Notes: a model not told the origin generated them from the sequence alone. Shown: positions 43,401 through 53,012, counted from the stretch's first letter. The stretch is DNA of 64,000 nt from Paenibacillus sp. FSL R5-0912 (GCF_000758605.1 NZ_CP009282.1:806001-870000); one strand, 5' to 3'. Numbers and translations: made by a program.

Positions 43401-46400
43401 CGGAATTGAACACTCTTCTGGGCAACAGCAAAGAAGGTGATGACGTAGGAGAATATCCGGCAGGTTCAAAAACGATTTTGCAGGCAGCGGTTACGGCAGC
43501 ATCGAATGTGATCAGCGAACCGGCTACCCAGCATGAGATTGATCAGGCTTATGAGGAACTGGTAGATGCGGCAGATATTTTCATAGCTAAAATAATTCTA
43601 GCTGGGGATAACTCGAAAGCTCTCGATAAAATTCATGAGGTAGGCAGTCTTTTGGAGGCCAGCAAAGCAGGAACCGCAGTAGGACAATATCCGGCTGAAG
43701 CAATAGCAGCATTGGAGGCAGCATTTGATGCAGCGGTTATTGTGGTCGATAAACCATCTTCTCAAGTGAAGCTTGATGCTGCTTACCAAGCCCTTGTAGA
43801 CGCGGTTGATGTGTTTAAGAAGGCACAGATACAGGCTGGCGACACTGAAGAAGCTGACGCGGTAGTGACCGAAGCAGGAACGCTGCTGAAAGATAGCATT
43901 GTAGGAGAAGGCGTAGGCGAATATCCACTGGCAGCCAAAACCGCACTGGAAGCTGCTATTACAGCAGCCAAGGAAGTGCTGGAACATCCAGCGACGCAAG
44001 CGCAGATTGATACAGCCAAAGCAACGTTGGAGGCGGCAATTACCGCATTTGAAGCTGCGGTGAATAAAGAAGGCAGCAGCGAAGAAGCTGGAGCGGTAGT
44101 AACCGAAGCGGGGACGTTACTGAAAGACAGCGTTGTAGGAGAAGGCGTAGGCGAATATCCGCTGTCAGCCAAAACCGCACTGGAAGCTGCGATTGCAGCA
44201 GCCAAGGAAGTGCTGGAACATCCAGCGACGCAAGCGCAGATTGATATAGCCAAAGCAACGTTGGAAGCGGCAATCACGACATTTGAAGCTGCGGTAAATA
44301 AAGAAGGCAGCAGTGAAGAAGCTGACGCAGTCGTGAGCGAAGCAGGCACGCTGCTGAGAGACAGCATTGTAGGCCAAGGCGTAGGTGAATACCCGCTGGC
44401 AGCCAAAACAACACTGGAAGCAGCGATTACAGCAGCCAAGGAAGTGCTGGAACATCCAGCGACGCAAGCGCAGATTGATACAGCCAAAGCAACGTTGGAG
44501 GCGGCAATTACCGCATTTGAAGCTGCGGTGAATAAAGAAGGCAGCAGCGAAGAAGCTGGCGCGGTAGTGATCGAAGCAGAAACGTTACTGAAAGACAGCG
44601 TTGTAGGAGAAGGCATAGGCGAATATCCGCAGGCAGCCAAAATGACATTGGAAGCTGCGATTGCAGCAGCGAAAGAAGTGTTCGAAAACCCGGCAACACA
44701 AGCACAAATTGACGCAGCCAAAGCAACATTGGAAGTGGCAATCACTACTTTCAAAAATGCAGTGAATAAAGAAGGCGACAGCGAAGAAGCTGGAGCGGTA
44801 GTAACCGAAGCGGGGACGTTACTGAAAGACAGCGTTGTAGGTGAAGGCGTAGGCGAATATCCGCAGGCAGCCAAAACGACATTGGAAGCTGCGATTACGG
44901 CAGCGAAAGAAGTGCTGGAACATCCAGCGACGCAAGCGCAGATTGATACAGCCAAAGCTACGTTGGAAGCGGCAATCACGACATTTGAAGCTGCGGTAAA
45001 TAAAGAAGGCAGCAGCGAAGAAGCTGACGCAGTCGTGAGCGAAGCAGGCACGCTGCTGAGAGACAGCATTGTAGGCGAAGGCGTAGGTGAATACCCGCTG
45101 GCAGCCAAAACAACACTGGAAGCTGCGATTGCAGCAGCCAAGGAAGTGTTTGAACGCCCAGCCACACAAGCACAGATCGACGCAGCCAAAGCTACGTTGG
45201 AAGCGGCAATCACGACATTTGAAGCTGCAATGAATAAAGAAGGCAGCAGCGAAGAAGCTGATGCGGTAGTGGCCGAAGCGGGGACGTTACTGAAAGACAG
45301 CGTTGTAGGTGAAGGCGTAGGCGAATATCCGCAGGCAGCCAAAACAACACTGGAAGCAGCGATTGTAGCAGCGAAAGAAGTGTTTGATCACCCAGCAACA
45401 CAAGCACAAATCGACGAAGCCAAAGCAACGTTGGAAGCGGCAATTACCGCATTTGAAGCTGCGGTAAATAAAGAAGGCAGCAGTGAAGAAGCTGGCGCTG
45501 TAGTGACCGAAGTAGAAACGTTACTGAAAGACAGCGTTGTAGGAGAAGGCGTAGGCGAATATCCGCAGGCAGCCAAAATGACATTGGAAGCTGCGATTGC
45601 AGCAGCCAAGGAAGTGCTGGAACATCCAGCGACGCAAGCGCAGATTGATACAGCCAAAGCAACGTTGGAAGCAGCGGTGGCAGCCTTTGAGGCGGCAGTC
45701 ATTCAAGCTGGAAATGCTGGAGAGATTCAAGCCCAAATTACTGAAGCGACCACTCTTTTAAATGAAAGCACTGAGGGCAACGGCGTAGGCCAATATCCGG
45801 CGGGTTCCAAAGCAATCCTGCAAGCCGCAATTATGGCGGCGGAAAATGTCATCCGTACGGCGGCAACACAAGCAGAGATTGACAAGGCCAATGAGCAGTT
45901 AACAGCGGCTTATACTGCCTTCCGGGCAGCTGTAATCAAGACTGCACCAGTTGATTCGTATACACCGCCCGTTAATTCCTATACACCTCCGGCGGCTACG
46001 CAGCCTGGGGTGGTACAGCCGTCTATCCAAATTACAGATGGACTGAACACGGTTGAAACGGGACAAGGCACGGTAAAAACAGCTGCGTCTGAGGTTCAAG
46101 AGATCATGAAGGCTGCGAAGCCGGTTATTCTTGAATCTACGCTTGGTGTAATTTATTTTGGTAAGAATGGCTTGAACGTACCGGAGCTCAAACTAGGATT
46201 AGGTGCTTCCCTGGAGTTAGGAATACTTATGACAGAGAAGTCCAAAACCGATGAGGTGTTGGCAGGAGCCAAGCTGGATCAGGCGGGCTTGCACCCGCTC
46301 GGCGGGAAGGTACTCGACCTGATTGCCCAGCTGAATTATTCGAATGGCACCAGCACGAGAATCAAGAGCTTCGCTGAACCGGTCAAAGTCACGATTAACT

Positions 46401-46927
46401 TGAAGGAGCTGGGATTGACCGGGGATACAACGAATTTGACAGCGGTTCGATTCGTACCTCAGGCAGACGGCACGTATAAGACGATCAAGCTTGGCGGGGT
46501 CTATAACCCGGCAACGAATAGCTTTGAGTTCTATACGGACAGCTTCAGCTTGTACAGCATCGTTAAGGCTGATTCGGTCACCAAGATTACGTTCAAGGTT
46601 GACAGCAAAGAGTATTCCATTGGAGCACTTGCTAAGCAAAACGATGTGCCGCCTGTTATCCAGGAGCAAAGAACCCTGGTGCCGATCCGGGCTGTAGCGG
46701 AAGCTTTGGGCGCTGAAGTCAAGTGGGACCACGCAACCAAAACAGCGACCATTACGCTTGACGGTAAAGTGCTGACCATGACTTTGGGAGAATTGATTGA
46801 AGGCATGGACGTACCTGCGCAGGCGATTGACGGCAGAATTATGGTGCCGCTGCGCTACGTTTCGGAAGCTTTAGGAGCTTATGTCATGTGGTTCCCGCAA
46901 GACAAACGGATCGAGATTATCCGTTAG
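40475..46927 (+). CDS. Giant exported FIVAR-repeat protein with copper-amine-oxidase-like C-terminus
   Basis: A 2,150-residue exported protein. The best start is TTG 40475, eight bases after GGAGG and directly opening the signal peptide (RFKRIIALLLVFAMIIPTSL). Two Ig-like N-terminal domains precede about 20 tandem 78-residue FIVAR-like helical repeats (each roughly L-L-x-x-S-x-x-G-x-x-x-G-x-Y-P, then A-T-Q-x-x-I-D-x-A). A Pro/Tyr linker, a beta domain, and a copper-amine-oxidase N-terminal-like domain (RTLVPIRAVAEALGAEVKWD and MVPLRYVSEALGAYVMW) end the protein; the last is a common wall-associated stalk module in Paenibacillus. No SLH or LPXTG anchor is seen. Role probably adhesive or matrix-related. 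Confidence 0.85.
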   Translation: MRFKRIIALLLVFAMIIPTSLIHAADLVLKEDANIVKQTPSGLTDLEDTIDVTNESYEAEIIVTSMNGMLAYSPQSVQLSIVEDSPVGKRIVGNTLLIDQGAPAGTITIKAVLPDDFYTIHTITVNSGAGTPQPAQPRIAHTLLDTSDLNHLIISATALDDGIHKLQIRTFYKNASGMVGGDISNLTREGNSSVFSADITDQVSSKMRDSNAYEMTYFFTMLDENEGFLQYPEVIDMNSLEGALTVKLADAPDNGSGEPELDITNLVAKINEAKDLYSFSVAGNGFGEYPGEVMDAFNTAIEAASQAKDTATTQAQIDAAYQDLLGSISAFKADAIKGASRSDLMDKYDEAIILYWDDTRGEGVGQYPQHAKEALFTAILSVEGVLNNPAPPQEEIDNAYQSLSYAIKVYSAAQIKAGDPARLQVKIDEAWDLFIESKVGDEPGQYPEQAYSAFLDAISVAEEAIRYTTTQKKIDEAYIALSNGMQEFLAAKNPEPDKTELLQAKINEAQRLWDYADVGPYVGQYPAEAKDALGAAIYTANEGLNNSSTEAELDATYQALNAAITTFKNAENKRGDATALKAKADEASNLLQHSQPGNEPGQYPPLIFTMLDQAIGEAELIIMNSSTQAEIDEAYRVLVDAVQTFLDAKITGPDKKPLQDKIAAAESFLNASVEGTKVGQYPVGSKDTLRGFIDKAFATLTNLFVTQVEVDEALTSVNGALADFKASVIKVGDNTALQAAIIEAKILLEGSTEGNTVGEYPLEAMDLLASAITDAETLANEEATQAAINTAILTLNNAVAAFEAAVIKEGNSTELQLKIEAARNLLSYSVEGDRPGEYPSEAFDALDKAVEAAEILIDSPGTQQQIDDAHHDLVQAIVAFENAKIQEGEYTPLLAAISEATTLYDSSPEGYGAGQYWPEVKALFMTAIEAANVVAGGPSTQEEIEEALQTLADAVEDFQQSVVRAGDSTNLQSVITELNTLLGNSKEGDDVGEYPAGSKTILQAAVTAASNVISEPATQHEIDQAYEELVDAADIFIAKIILAGDNSKALDKIHEVGSLLEASKAGTAVGQYPAEAIAALEAAFDAAVIVVDKPSSQVKLDAAYQALVDAVDVFKKAQIQAGDTEEADAVVTEAGTLLKDSIVGEGVGEYPLAAKTALEAAITAAKEVLEHPATQAQIDTAKATLEAAITAFEAAVNKEGSSEEAGAVVTEAGTLLKDSVVGEGVGEYPLSAKTALEAAIAAAKEVLEHPATQAQIDIAKATLEAAITTFEAAVNKEGSSEEADAVVSEAGTLLRDSIVGQGVGEYPLAAKTTLEAAITAAKEVLEHPATQAQIDTAKATLEAAITAFEAAVNKEGSSEEAGAVVIEAETLLKDSVVGEGIGEYPQAAKMTLEAAIAAAKEVFENPATQAQIDAAKATLEVAITTFKNAVNKEGDSEEAGAVVTEAGTLLKDSVVGEGVGEYPQAAKTTLEAAITAAKEVLEHPATQAQIDTAKATLEAAITTFEAAVNKEGSSEEADAVVSEAGTLLRDSIVGEGVGEYPLAAKTTLEAAIAAAKEVFERPATQAQIDAAKATLEAAITTFEAAMNKEGSSEEADAVVAEAGTLLKDSVVGEGVGEYPQAAKTTLEAAIVAAKEVFDHPATQAQIDEAKATLEAAITAFEAAVNKEGSSEEAGAVVTEVETLLKDSVVGEGVGEYPQAAKMTLEAAIAAAKEVLEHPATQAQIDTAKATLEAAVAAFEAAVIQAGNAGEIQAQITEATTLLNESTEGNGVGQYPAGSKAILQAAIMAAENVIRTAATQAEIDKANEQLTAAYTAFRAAVIKTAPVDSYTPPVNSYTPPAATQPGVVQPSIQITDGLNTVETGQGTVKTAASEVQEIMKAAKPVILESTLGVIYFGKNGLNVPELKLGLGASLELGILMTEKSKTDEVLAGAKLDQAGLHPLGGKVLDLIAQLNYSNGTSTRIKSFAEPVKVTINLKELGLTGDTTNLTAVRFVPQADGTYKTIKLGGVYNPATNSFEFYTDSFSLYSIVKADSVTKITFKVDSKEYSIGALAKQNDVPPVIQEQRTLVPIRAVAEALGAEVKWDHATKTATITLDGKVLTMTLGELIEGMDVPAQAIDGRIMVPLRYVSEALGAYVMWFPQDKRIEIIR
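41255..45946 (+). repeat. About 20 FIVAR-like 234-bp repeats
   Basis: Twenty units of about 78 codons. Units 1-11 are well diverged. Units 12-19 (43841-45712) are exactly 234 bases each and nearly identical, each beginning around S-S-E-E-A and containing VGEYPxAAK and HPATQAQID. Unit 20 diverges again. The block is a recently expanded cassette inside an old array. Confidence 0.9.
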
Positions 46928-46942
46928 TCTCATCCTAATCTA

Positions 46943-46979
46943 AAAAGCCGGTTGCCTGTTTCAGGGCAATCGGCTTTTG
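46943..46979. terminator. Bidirectional terminator between convergent genes
   Basis: aaaagccggttgcc pairs with gggcaatcggctttt (one bulge) around tgtttca, with A/T runs on both sides. It serves the FIVAR gene and the convergent response regulator. Confidence 0.8.
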
Positions 46980-47001
46980 TCTGCTTATTTAAACTTTCTG
47001 C

Positions 47002-48105
47002 TTACCTGTTCAATCTATGCATCATCTCTCGGATGGGGGTGCCCGGCTGTGTTCCCAGCTCCTGCAGCAGGACTTCCTCCAGCTTGCGGTACCGCCGGAT
47101 GGCCTCGCTTGTTCTTCCGAGTCCGATCAACAGCCGCAGGGTCTGCCCGGCGATATCCTCGCGCAGGGCATCGATCCGGAGAATTTCATCATATGCCTGC
47201 AATGCCTGCTCCATCTGATGCTGCTCGAGATAGTTACGGGCGGCCAACTCTTGCAGCTCTATATAATCCTGCTCCAGGCGGCGCGCCTTGGTGCTGGCCC
47301 ATTCGTAGGTTTTACCCTTAAGAAAAGGTCCGGTATACAAAGCTGCTGCCTGTTTCAGTAATTCCTTATGTCCGTCCCGGTTCATTCTGATTTCTCTCAG
47401 CAAACGCTCGAATGCATACAGGTCACAGGACAGGGAATTCTCCACGATCTGTACCTCATTCCGGTCAGGCAGCAGGCATATCTTAAGCCCGCTTTCACTG
47501 ATAGCTTTGCGGATATAATACAGATTGCTATTCAGGTTGTTGCTTGCCTTCCCGGACTCAAACCCGCTCCACAGGGTGTCCATAATCTCGTCACGGCTGA
47601 CTGAGCGTTTGTACAGGAGATAAGCGAACAGTTCCTCCGTCTTGGGGCTCCTCAGCTTGAGTGGCTTCCTGTCCGGTCCGGGGTGCATCAGCTTAAAGCC
47701 GTCAAACATGCATACCTCCAGCACAGGCTCCACCTCTTGCCGCCGCGGCCGCCGCCTTATTTTATCCAGAGTCTGTCTCACCCGTTCGGCAGAAACCGGC
47801 TTCAGCAGATAGTCAGTCGCGCTGGCGTCGAACGCCTGAAGCGCATATTCCTCATAGCCGGTAACGAATACCACGTCCATAGCATCATATAGCTCATGGA
47901 GCTGCCGGGACAACTTCATCCCGCTTACCTCCGGCATGGAAATATCCAGAAAAGCAATATCGATAGGGTTGTCCCTGGCATATTCATAGGCCTTCAACGG
48001 ATTCCGGAAGGTCTGGCAGATCTCGACCTCTCCACTCTCGGACAGAACCCAGCTGAGCTGATTAAGTGAAAGCCGTTCATCATCGACAATTATCGCCCGA
48101 AGCAT
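47002..48105 (-). CDS. Response regulator with BTAD (SARP-like) output
   Basis: A 367-residue regulator. The receiver domain (residues 1-120) has the acidic pocket in IIVDDERL, the phospho-acceptor Asp in IAFLDISMPEVSG, and Lys in DYLLKPVS. The middle is an OmpR-type winged helix (LRSPKTEELFAYLLYKRSVS, then NSNLYYIRKAI). The C-terminus (about 245-365) is a helical BTAD domain (AAALYTGPFLKGKTYEW, then QLEQ-type TPR helices and TPIREMMHRLNR). This CheY-trans_reg-BTAD order is typical of Paenibacillus response regulators. No histidine kinase is adjacent, so it is an orphan. It diverges from the MetE-like gene and could control it. Confidence 0.88.
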   Translation of the reverse strand: MLRAIIVDDERLSLNQLSWVLSESGEVEICQTFRNPLKAYEYARDNPIDIAFLDISMPEVSGMKLSRQLHELYDAMDVVFVTGYEEYALQAFDASATDYLLKPVSAERVRQTLDKIRRRPRRQEVEPVLEVCMFDGFKLMHPGPDRKPLKLRSPKTEELFAYLLYKRSVSRDEIMDTLWSGFESGKASNNLNSNLYYIRKAISESGLKICLLPDRNEVQIVENSLSCDLYAFERLLREIRMNRDGHKELLKQAAALYTGPFLKGKTYEWASTKARRLEQDYIELQELAARNYLEQHQMEQALQAYDEILRIDALREDIAGQTLRLLIGLGRTSEAIRRYRKLEEVLLQELGTQPGTPIREMMHRLNR

Positions 48106-48227
48106 CTGTTCACCTCTTTAATCATCATGAGTCATTAGTCCTAGAAAATCCAATCAGTCATTAATATTAGCAAATTACAGATAGGCTTTCAATTAGAATT
48201 CACACCGGCAAAAGTCTATTTGTGTCG

Positions 48228-48335
48228 GCACGGAGGGGTAAAGGTACGGTCACTACAAAACCAGATCCTTATTATACCTTTTGACTATAGCCAGATATCA
48301 CTTTTAAGTGTTACGTACCTCTAAGCCCTCCGTGC
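48228..48335. promoter_or_regulatory. Distant inverted repeat in the divergent intergenic region
   Basis: gcacggaggg (48228-48237) and ccctccgtgc (48326-48335) are perfect inverted copies, each next to a gtgtc/gacac. They lie between the BTAD regulator and the MetE-like gene and could be paired operator sites. Confidence 0.35.
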
Positions 48336-48387
48336 TAGAATTTAGACACAAAAGAAAGAGATATGTGAGAATAGAGGAGGACTATAT

Positions 48388-49542
48388 ATGTGCAATAGAT
48401 TTCAAATCGTAGGCAGCCTGCTGCGTCCGGCGGAGCTATTAGAATATAAACAGCAGATTGAACACCGTGATGATATCCAGTATCCCTTTTACCAGGACTT
48501 TCAGGGGTATGAGCAGTGTGAAGCGGAGGCCATTCAGGCTGTAGTGGATAAAGAAAGAGACAACGGGTTGTCCATTCTTACGGATGGGGAATATTCCAAG
48601 TCGATGTGGCATCTGGACTTCGTCTGGGGCTTCCAGGGGGTTGACCGCTATATCGCGGATCATGGATATTTCTTCAGAGATATAGATGGAGCCTCCAAAT
48701 ACGAGACTAGAAAAGATATCGGTCTGCGCATTACAGGTGAATTGGGCGGAAAGAACCATCATTTCATTCATGCCTATAAGAAGCTTCAAGCTCTTGCCGG
48801 TGACCGTGAGACCAAGCTGTGCGTCCCTTCGCCGTCCCATATTTATGGTGAGCTATCCTGGTCGGATAACATTGGCAGTACACAAGTGTACAAGGACAGA
48901 CAGGGACTGAAAGAGGGCCTGGTCCAAGCGTATAAGGAGTTTGTAGAGGAATTTGCTGCGGCTGGCGGACGTATTCTGCAATTCGACGATTGCTTATGGG
49001 AGTTATTTGCCGATGATAACCCGAACTCTCCATTTACCGGCGAGAAAATCAATCATGAGGAAGTACAGGGTCTGGCGGCAGAATTCATTGACATTAACAA
49101 TACAATCATTGATTACGGCCATAGCTTGGGCCTCCTCATGTGGACGCATAACTGCCGCGGCAACTATGATTCCCGTAATATGGGCGGCGGCTCGTATGCC
49201 AAGATTGCGAATCTGTTCCTCAAGCAGCTGAAGTACGACCGCTTCTTCCTGGAATGGGATGATGACCGTGCAGGCTCTCTTGAGGCGCTAGCGGTGTTCA
49301 AAGATAGACCGGAGACGGAGATTGTACTGGGATTGCTGTCTTCCAAAACGAATACGCTTGACGATGAGGCCCGTGTAGTTCAAATGCTTGATGAAGCAGC
49401 GAAAATTATTGATAAGGACAGATTGTTACTGTCCCATCAATGCGGGTTCGCGTCCTGCGATGGCGGTAATGAATTAACGGAAGATGAGCAGTGGGCGAAG
49501 ATTAGACAGGGACAAGAGATTGCCCGGCAATATTGGGGTTAA
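48388..49542 (+). CDS. Cobalamin-independent methionine-synthase-like protein (MetE C-domain type)
   Basis: A 384-residue protein of the short MetE-like (UROD/MetE superfamily) class, as in B. subtilis YxjG/YxjH. It opens with IVGSLLRPAELLEYK, has the zinc-ligand region MWTHNCRGNYDS and the C-terminal HQCGFASCDGG with the last zinc Cys, and DDCLWELF in the middle. It probably transfers a methyl group to homocysteine or a related thiol, using a donor other than folate polyglutamate, since the N-terminal half of full MetE is missing. GGAGG precedes the ATG. A strong terminator follows. Its divergent neighbour is an orphan regulator. Confidence 0.85.
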   Translation: MCNRFQIVGSLLRPAELLEYKQQIEHRDDIQYPFYQDFQGYEQCEAEAIQAVVDKERDNGLSILTDGEYSKSMWHLDFVWGFQGVDRYIADHGYFFRDIDGASKYETRKDIGLRITGELGGKNHHFIHAYKKLQALAGDRETKLCVPSPSHIYGELSWSDNIGSTQVYKDRQGLKEGLVQAYKEFVEEFAAAGGRILQFDDCLWELFADDNPNSPFTGEKINHEEVQGLAAEFIDINNTIIDYGHSLGLLMWTHNCRGNYDSRNMGGGSYAKIANLFLKQLKYDRFFLEWDDDRAGSLEALAVFKDRPETEIVLGLLSSKTNTLDDEARVVQMLDEAAKIIDKDRLLLSHQCGFASCDGGNELTEDEQWAKIRQGQEIARQYWG

Positions 49543-49551
49543 GTAACAAAC

Positions 49552-49604
49552 AACAAGATCGCCCTCCACACAGCTCTCTTGAGCGGATGGAGGGCGATCT
49601 TGTT
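49552..49604. terminator. Strong bidirectional hairpin between convergent genes
   Basis: aacaagatcgccctcca (49552-49568) pairs perfectly over 17 bp with tggagggcgatcttgtt (49588-49604). The minus strand follows with TGTTTGTT. Confidence 0.75.
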
Positions 49605-49639
49605 ATGAGAAACTCCTGTATCTTCACTATTCCACTAGT

Positions 49640-51190
49640 CTACTCCACCAGCCTGAGCAAATAACCGTAATGCTCCGTTTCCATCTGGTCCAGGGGGATG
49701 AAGCGGATGGAGGCGCTGTTGATGCAGTAGCGTTTGCCGCCGCGGTCTTCGGGGCCGTCATCGAACACATGACCCAGGTGGATATCGCCGGATTGGCTGC
49801 GGACCTCGGTGCGTTCCATGCCGAAGCTGGTGTCCGTGGTGTAGGTTACCACCTCCGGGGTAATGGGCTTCGTGAAGCTGGGCCATCCGCAACCGGAATC
49901 GTATTTATCCTTGCTGGTGAATAAGGGCTCTCCTGTCGTGATATCGACATACAGACCGGGTTCGTAGTTATCCCAATATTCGTTGCTGAAGGCATGTTCG
50001 GTATCATTATTGACTGCGACCGCATACTGTTCAGCGGTTAATTGTTCCTTCAATTGTTCATCGGAGGGGCGGGGGTATTGGGCAGGATCAATCACAACCG
50101 CTTGCTCATCCAGAATACTTAAGTCAATGTGGCAGTATCCGTTCGGGTTCTTCTCCAGATAATCCTGATGGTACTCCTCAGCCAGATAATAGTTCTTCAG
50201 AGGCAGAACTTCCGTTACGATCGGCTTATCATAGTTCGTCTGCTCCTGATCTACGGCCTGCTGAATGATGGCTGCATCCTCTGGGGACGAATAATAGATT
50301 CCTGTCCGATATTGAACGCCTCTGTCATTGCCTTGCTTATTCCGGCTGGTAGGATCAACCACTTTGAAATAAGACTCCAGCAATTGCTGCAGCGTCACTT
50401 GCTTCGGATCATATTTCACATGAACGGTCTCCGCGAACCCCCGGTCCCCGCGAATGACATCTTCATAGGCCGGATTCTCGCCTTCCCCGTTGGCATAACC
50501 CGAGGTTACATCCTGAACTCCCTGAATGCGGGACATATAGGCCTCCACCCCCCAGAAGCAGCCGCCTGCGAGGTACAGATTGTGCAGATCCTTATCGGCG
50601 ATGGTGGTGGTCTTCACGGCCCGGACCGGGGCTGCTGAGGCTGACTTCATTCCCTCGAAGGTCTGGGTAATTTGCTCATTGGAAGCATGACCCGGGAGTG
50701 ATTTCACTAGATTTCCGTCTGCATCAATATAATAGGAGGTAGGGAATGCCCTGACTTCAAATTTCTTGGCCCATACCCCATCCTCATCCAAAAGTACGGT
50801 TAAGTTATCATAAGACTGTCTCTTGAACCACTCTGTAAATTCCTTGGAAGACTTTTCTCCCTTGGCATCCGGTGTAACGATCGTGACCACCTGGAAATCA
50901 TTCTCTTGCCCGGCCAAGGTATTGAGGTCCTCAAGTCCGGCCAGACAGATGGAACACCAGGAAGCCCAATATTTCACATACACTTTCTTACCCTGTAGAT
51001 CCGACAGTTGAAGAGAGTTTCCCTTCAGATCCTGTAATGCAAAATCAGGTGCAGGCTTTCCTTTGTCCATTGCAGCGGGGGAGCCGGTATTGCCGGCGGG
51101 TGCGTCCGGTTTCGTACCACAGGCCATCAGGAGCGACAGCATTCCGCCAATCACCAGGACATATCCCATCCATTTCCACGCACGCCTCAT
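49640..51190 (-). CDS. msrAB: Thioredoxin-MsrA-MsrB fusion lipoprotein
   Basis: A 516-residue three-domain lipoprotein for repair of oxidised Met outside the membrane. The start is ATG 51190 with AGGAGGG upstream. The lipobox is LLMAC (C24). Residues about 40-185 are a TlpA/ResA-like thioredoxin with W-C79-S-I-C82. Residues about 203-365 are MsrA, with catalytic C211 in GGCFWG. Residues about 380-515 are MsrB, with catalytic C489 in [11 protein letters not shown]; the usual zinc Cys pairs are absent. This matches Neisseria PilB-type Trx-MsrA-MsrB. The adjacent CcdA would feed electrons to the thioredoxin domain. It is the last gene of an operon led by a two-component system. Confidence 0.92.
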   Translation of the reverse strand: MRRAWKWMGYVLVIGGMLSLLMACGTKPDAPAGNTGSPAAMDKGKPAPDFALQDLKGNSLQLSDLQGKKVYVKYWASWCSICLAGLEDLNTLAGQENDFQVVTIVTPDAKGEKSSKEFTEWFKRQSYDNLTVLLDEDGVWAKKFEVRAFPTSYYIDADGNLVKSLPGHASNEQITQTFEGMKSASAAPVRAVKTTTIADKDLHNLYLAGGCFWGVEAYMSRIQGVQDVTSGYANGEGENPAYEDVIRGDRGFAETVHVKYDPKQVTLQQLLESYFKVVDPTSRNKQGNDRGVQYRTGIYYSSPEDAAIIQQAVDQEQTNYDKPIVTEVLPLKNYYLAEEYHQDYLEKNPNGYCHIDLSILDEQAVVIDPAQYPRPSDEQLKEQLTAEQYAVAVNNDTEHAFSNEYWDNYEPGLYVDITTGEPLFTSKDKYDSGCGWPSFTKPITPEVVTYTTDTSFGMERTEVRSQSGDIHLGHVFDDGPEDRGGKRYCINSASIRFIPLDQMETEHYGYLLRLVE

Positions 51191-51209
51191 AGCTAACCCT
51201 CCTAGCGAT

Positions 51210-51938
51210 TTATTGAATCCAGCCGACAATCGTGTTCAGCCGGTCTGTCATCAGCAGCAGTCCCATTATAATCAGCATACAGCCGGACGCGATTTTGATT
51301 CCTCCCATGAATCTGTACAAGCGGCGAATCCGCTTCACTAGAACCTCCGAGAACACGGACATGATCAGGAAGGGGATAGCTAGACCGAGCGTATACAGGA
51401 ACATGAGGAAGCCTCCATAAGCAGGAGAGCCTTCACCGGCAGCGATGCTGAGAATGCCTGCGAGTACCGGGCCGATGCAGGGAGTCCAGCCGAAGCTGAA
51501 CGTCAGACCGAGCAGGAAGGCGCCTATATATCCGCCTTTGGTCACACGATTGCTGGATAGTTTTTTTTCCCGTTCCAGCCAAGATAACTTGATGAGGCCT
51601 GTCTGATAGATCCCGAACAAGATAACGATGGCTCCGCAGATGGCAATGAATCTCGGGCTGGATATGATATTGCCAAGGATGCCGGAACCGAAACCAAGTA
51701 AGATGAAGACTACAGAGAGTCCAAGAACAAACAACAACGTCCGCATCATGAAACTGGAACGAAACCGGAAGGAGCGGGTGTCAGCCACTCCCTGATTCGC
51801 GCCATCCACTATACCGCCAGACAGATAAGACACATATACCGGAAGCAACGGCAGAATACATGGTGCAAAAAACGATAACAGCCCTGCGCCGAATACGCCG
51901 AACAGAAATATAGAATCACCGGCCAAATCTGTCACCAC
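51210..51938 (-). CDS. ccdA: CcdA-like thiol-disulfide transmembrane protein
   Basis: A 242-residue membrane protein with about six hydrophobic helices. It has the two CcdA/DsbD-beta Cys regions, [20 protein letters not shown] near residue 27 and [19 protein letters not shown] near residue 140, whose paired Cys move electrons from cytoplasmic thioredoxin across the membrane. It sits 19 bases upstream of the thioredoxin-MsrAB lipoprotein and 33 bases after the sensor kinase on the same strand, so it is dedicated to the methionine-sulfoxide repair pathway rather than to cytochrome c maturation. Confidence 0.9.
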   Translation of the reverse strand: MVTDLAGDSIFLFGVFGAGLLSFFAPCILPLLPVYVSYLSGGIVDGANQGVADTRSFRFRSSFMMRTLLFVLGLSVVFILLGFGSGILGNIISSPRFIAICGAIVILFGIYQTGLIKLSWLEREKKLSSNRVTKGGYIGAFLLGLTFSFGWTPCIGPVLAGILSIAAGEGSPAYGGFLMFLYTLGLAIPFLIMSVFSEVLVKRIRRLYRFMGGIKIASGCMLIIMGLLLMTDRLNTIVGWIQ

Positions 51939-51971
51939 CTTAATAAATGCTATTTACCGTGACGCTAAGGC

Positions 51972-53012
51972 TTATCGGCTGGTATAGATGGGGACGGTGA
52001 ACCAGAAGCAGCTGCCTGCTCCCTGAACACTGTGCACCCCAATATCGCCGCCGTGAAGCTCAACAATCGATTGTGCGATGGCGAGGCCCAGACCGGCGCC
52101 TCCATTGTTCTTGCTGCGTGATTTATCAATCCGGTAGAACCGTTCAAATATACGTGCGGTCTCCTCCGCTTCAATTCCCTGACCTTCATCGGTCACTGAG
52201 ATTCGCAGGTATGTACCCTCCTCAGTGGCAGCCAGAACGATCTTTCCTTCCACTGGGGAATGCTGAATGGCATTCTGCAATAAATTGGACAGGACCCGCT
52301 TAATCTGCGCAGGCATCATCAGAGCGGCAGGCAGTTTATCCGGCAGATCAATCTCCACGTTCAGCTTCTTCTCCGTGAGGTGAAACGAGAAGCTCTCCAG
52401 AGTACTGATCAGCAGCTCATCGGCATGACAAGGCAGCGGGTCGAAGATTTCGCCGTTGGCTTCCAGACTGGATAATTCAAATAGATCATGGATCAGCCCC
52501 GCAAGCCGCTTCGTCTCCAGCCGGATAGTATTCAGATAACGTTGAAACGTCTCTTCATCCTGAATGACATCGTCCTCCAGCGCTTCAACAAACGATTGAA
52601 TCGAGGCCAAGGGTGTCCGCAGATCGTGGGAGACATTCGCAATCAGTTCCCGCCGTGCAGATTCAGAGTGGTGCAGGTTGTCGAAGCTTTCCTTCAGCTT
52701 GAAGCTCATTACATTGAATTGCTGTGCCAAGAGCTTGAACTCCTGCGGGCCGATTAAGGGGACTTCGGTATGGAAATCCCCCTCGGCAATTCGCACAGTC
52801 TGCTGTGTAATCCGTGCAATGGATTTCTCTAACGGCCTTGTCAGCAAATGCTGCAGGATGAAGGAGAGCAAGCCCACCCCGGCCGTTATACCGGACAACC
52901 AATAGAGTTGATTGATGTTGAGCAGCATTTTGGAGTAGCTGACGAATAAACAGATCAGTAGTACCCCAATCCCCGTGAGGCTGGACAACAATAAATACGT
53001 ACGCAGTTTCAT
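51972..53012 (-). CDS. Sensor histidine kinase of the Msr operon
   Basis: A 346-residue membrane kinase. Two transmembrane segments (YLLLSSLTGIGVLLICLFVS and LYWLSGITAGVGLLSFILQH) enclose almost no extracellular loop, so sensing is probably within the membrane or through another protein. HAMP follows (about 58-110), then HisKA with the phospho-acceptor His in NVSHDLRTPLASIQ and HATPase with NLLQNAIQHSP, DEGQGI and GGAGLGLAIAQSI. Its start overlaps the response regulator stop (TAATG). An intramembrane-sensing layout is typical of cell-envelope stress kinases. Confidence 0.9.
   Translation of the reverse strand: MKLRTYLLLSSLTGIGVLLICLFVSYSKMLLNINQLYWLSGITAGVGLLSFILQHLLTRPLEKSIARITQQTVRIAEGDFHTEVPLIGPQEFKLLAQQFNVMSFKLKESFDNLHHSESARRELIANVSHDLRTPLASIQSFVEALEDDVIQDEETFQRYLNTIRLETKRLAGLIHDLFELSSLEANGEIFDPLPCHADELLISTLESFSFHLTEKKLNVEIDLPDKLPAALMMPAQIKRVLSNLLQNAIQHSPVEGKIVLAATEEGTYLRISVTDEGQGIEAEETARIFERFYRIDKSRSKNNGGAGLGLAIAQSIVELHGGDIGVHSVQGAGSCFWFTVPIYTSR

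Noticed and set aside
43783..45342. 519-codon open frame on the minus strand
   Set aside because: It is antisense to the near-identical FIVAR repeats, repeats with the same period, is Ala/Ser low-complexity and has no ribosome site.
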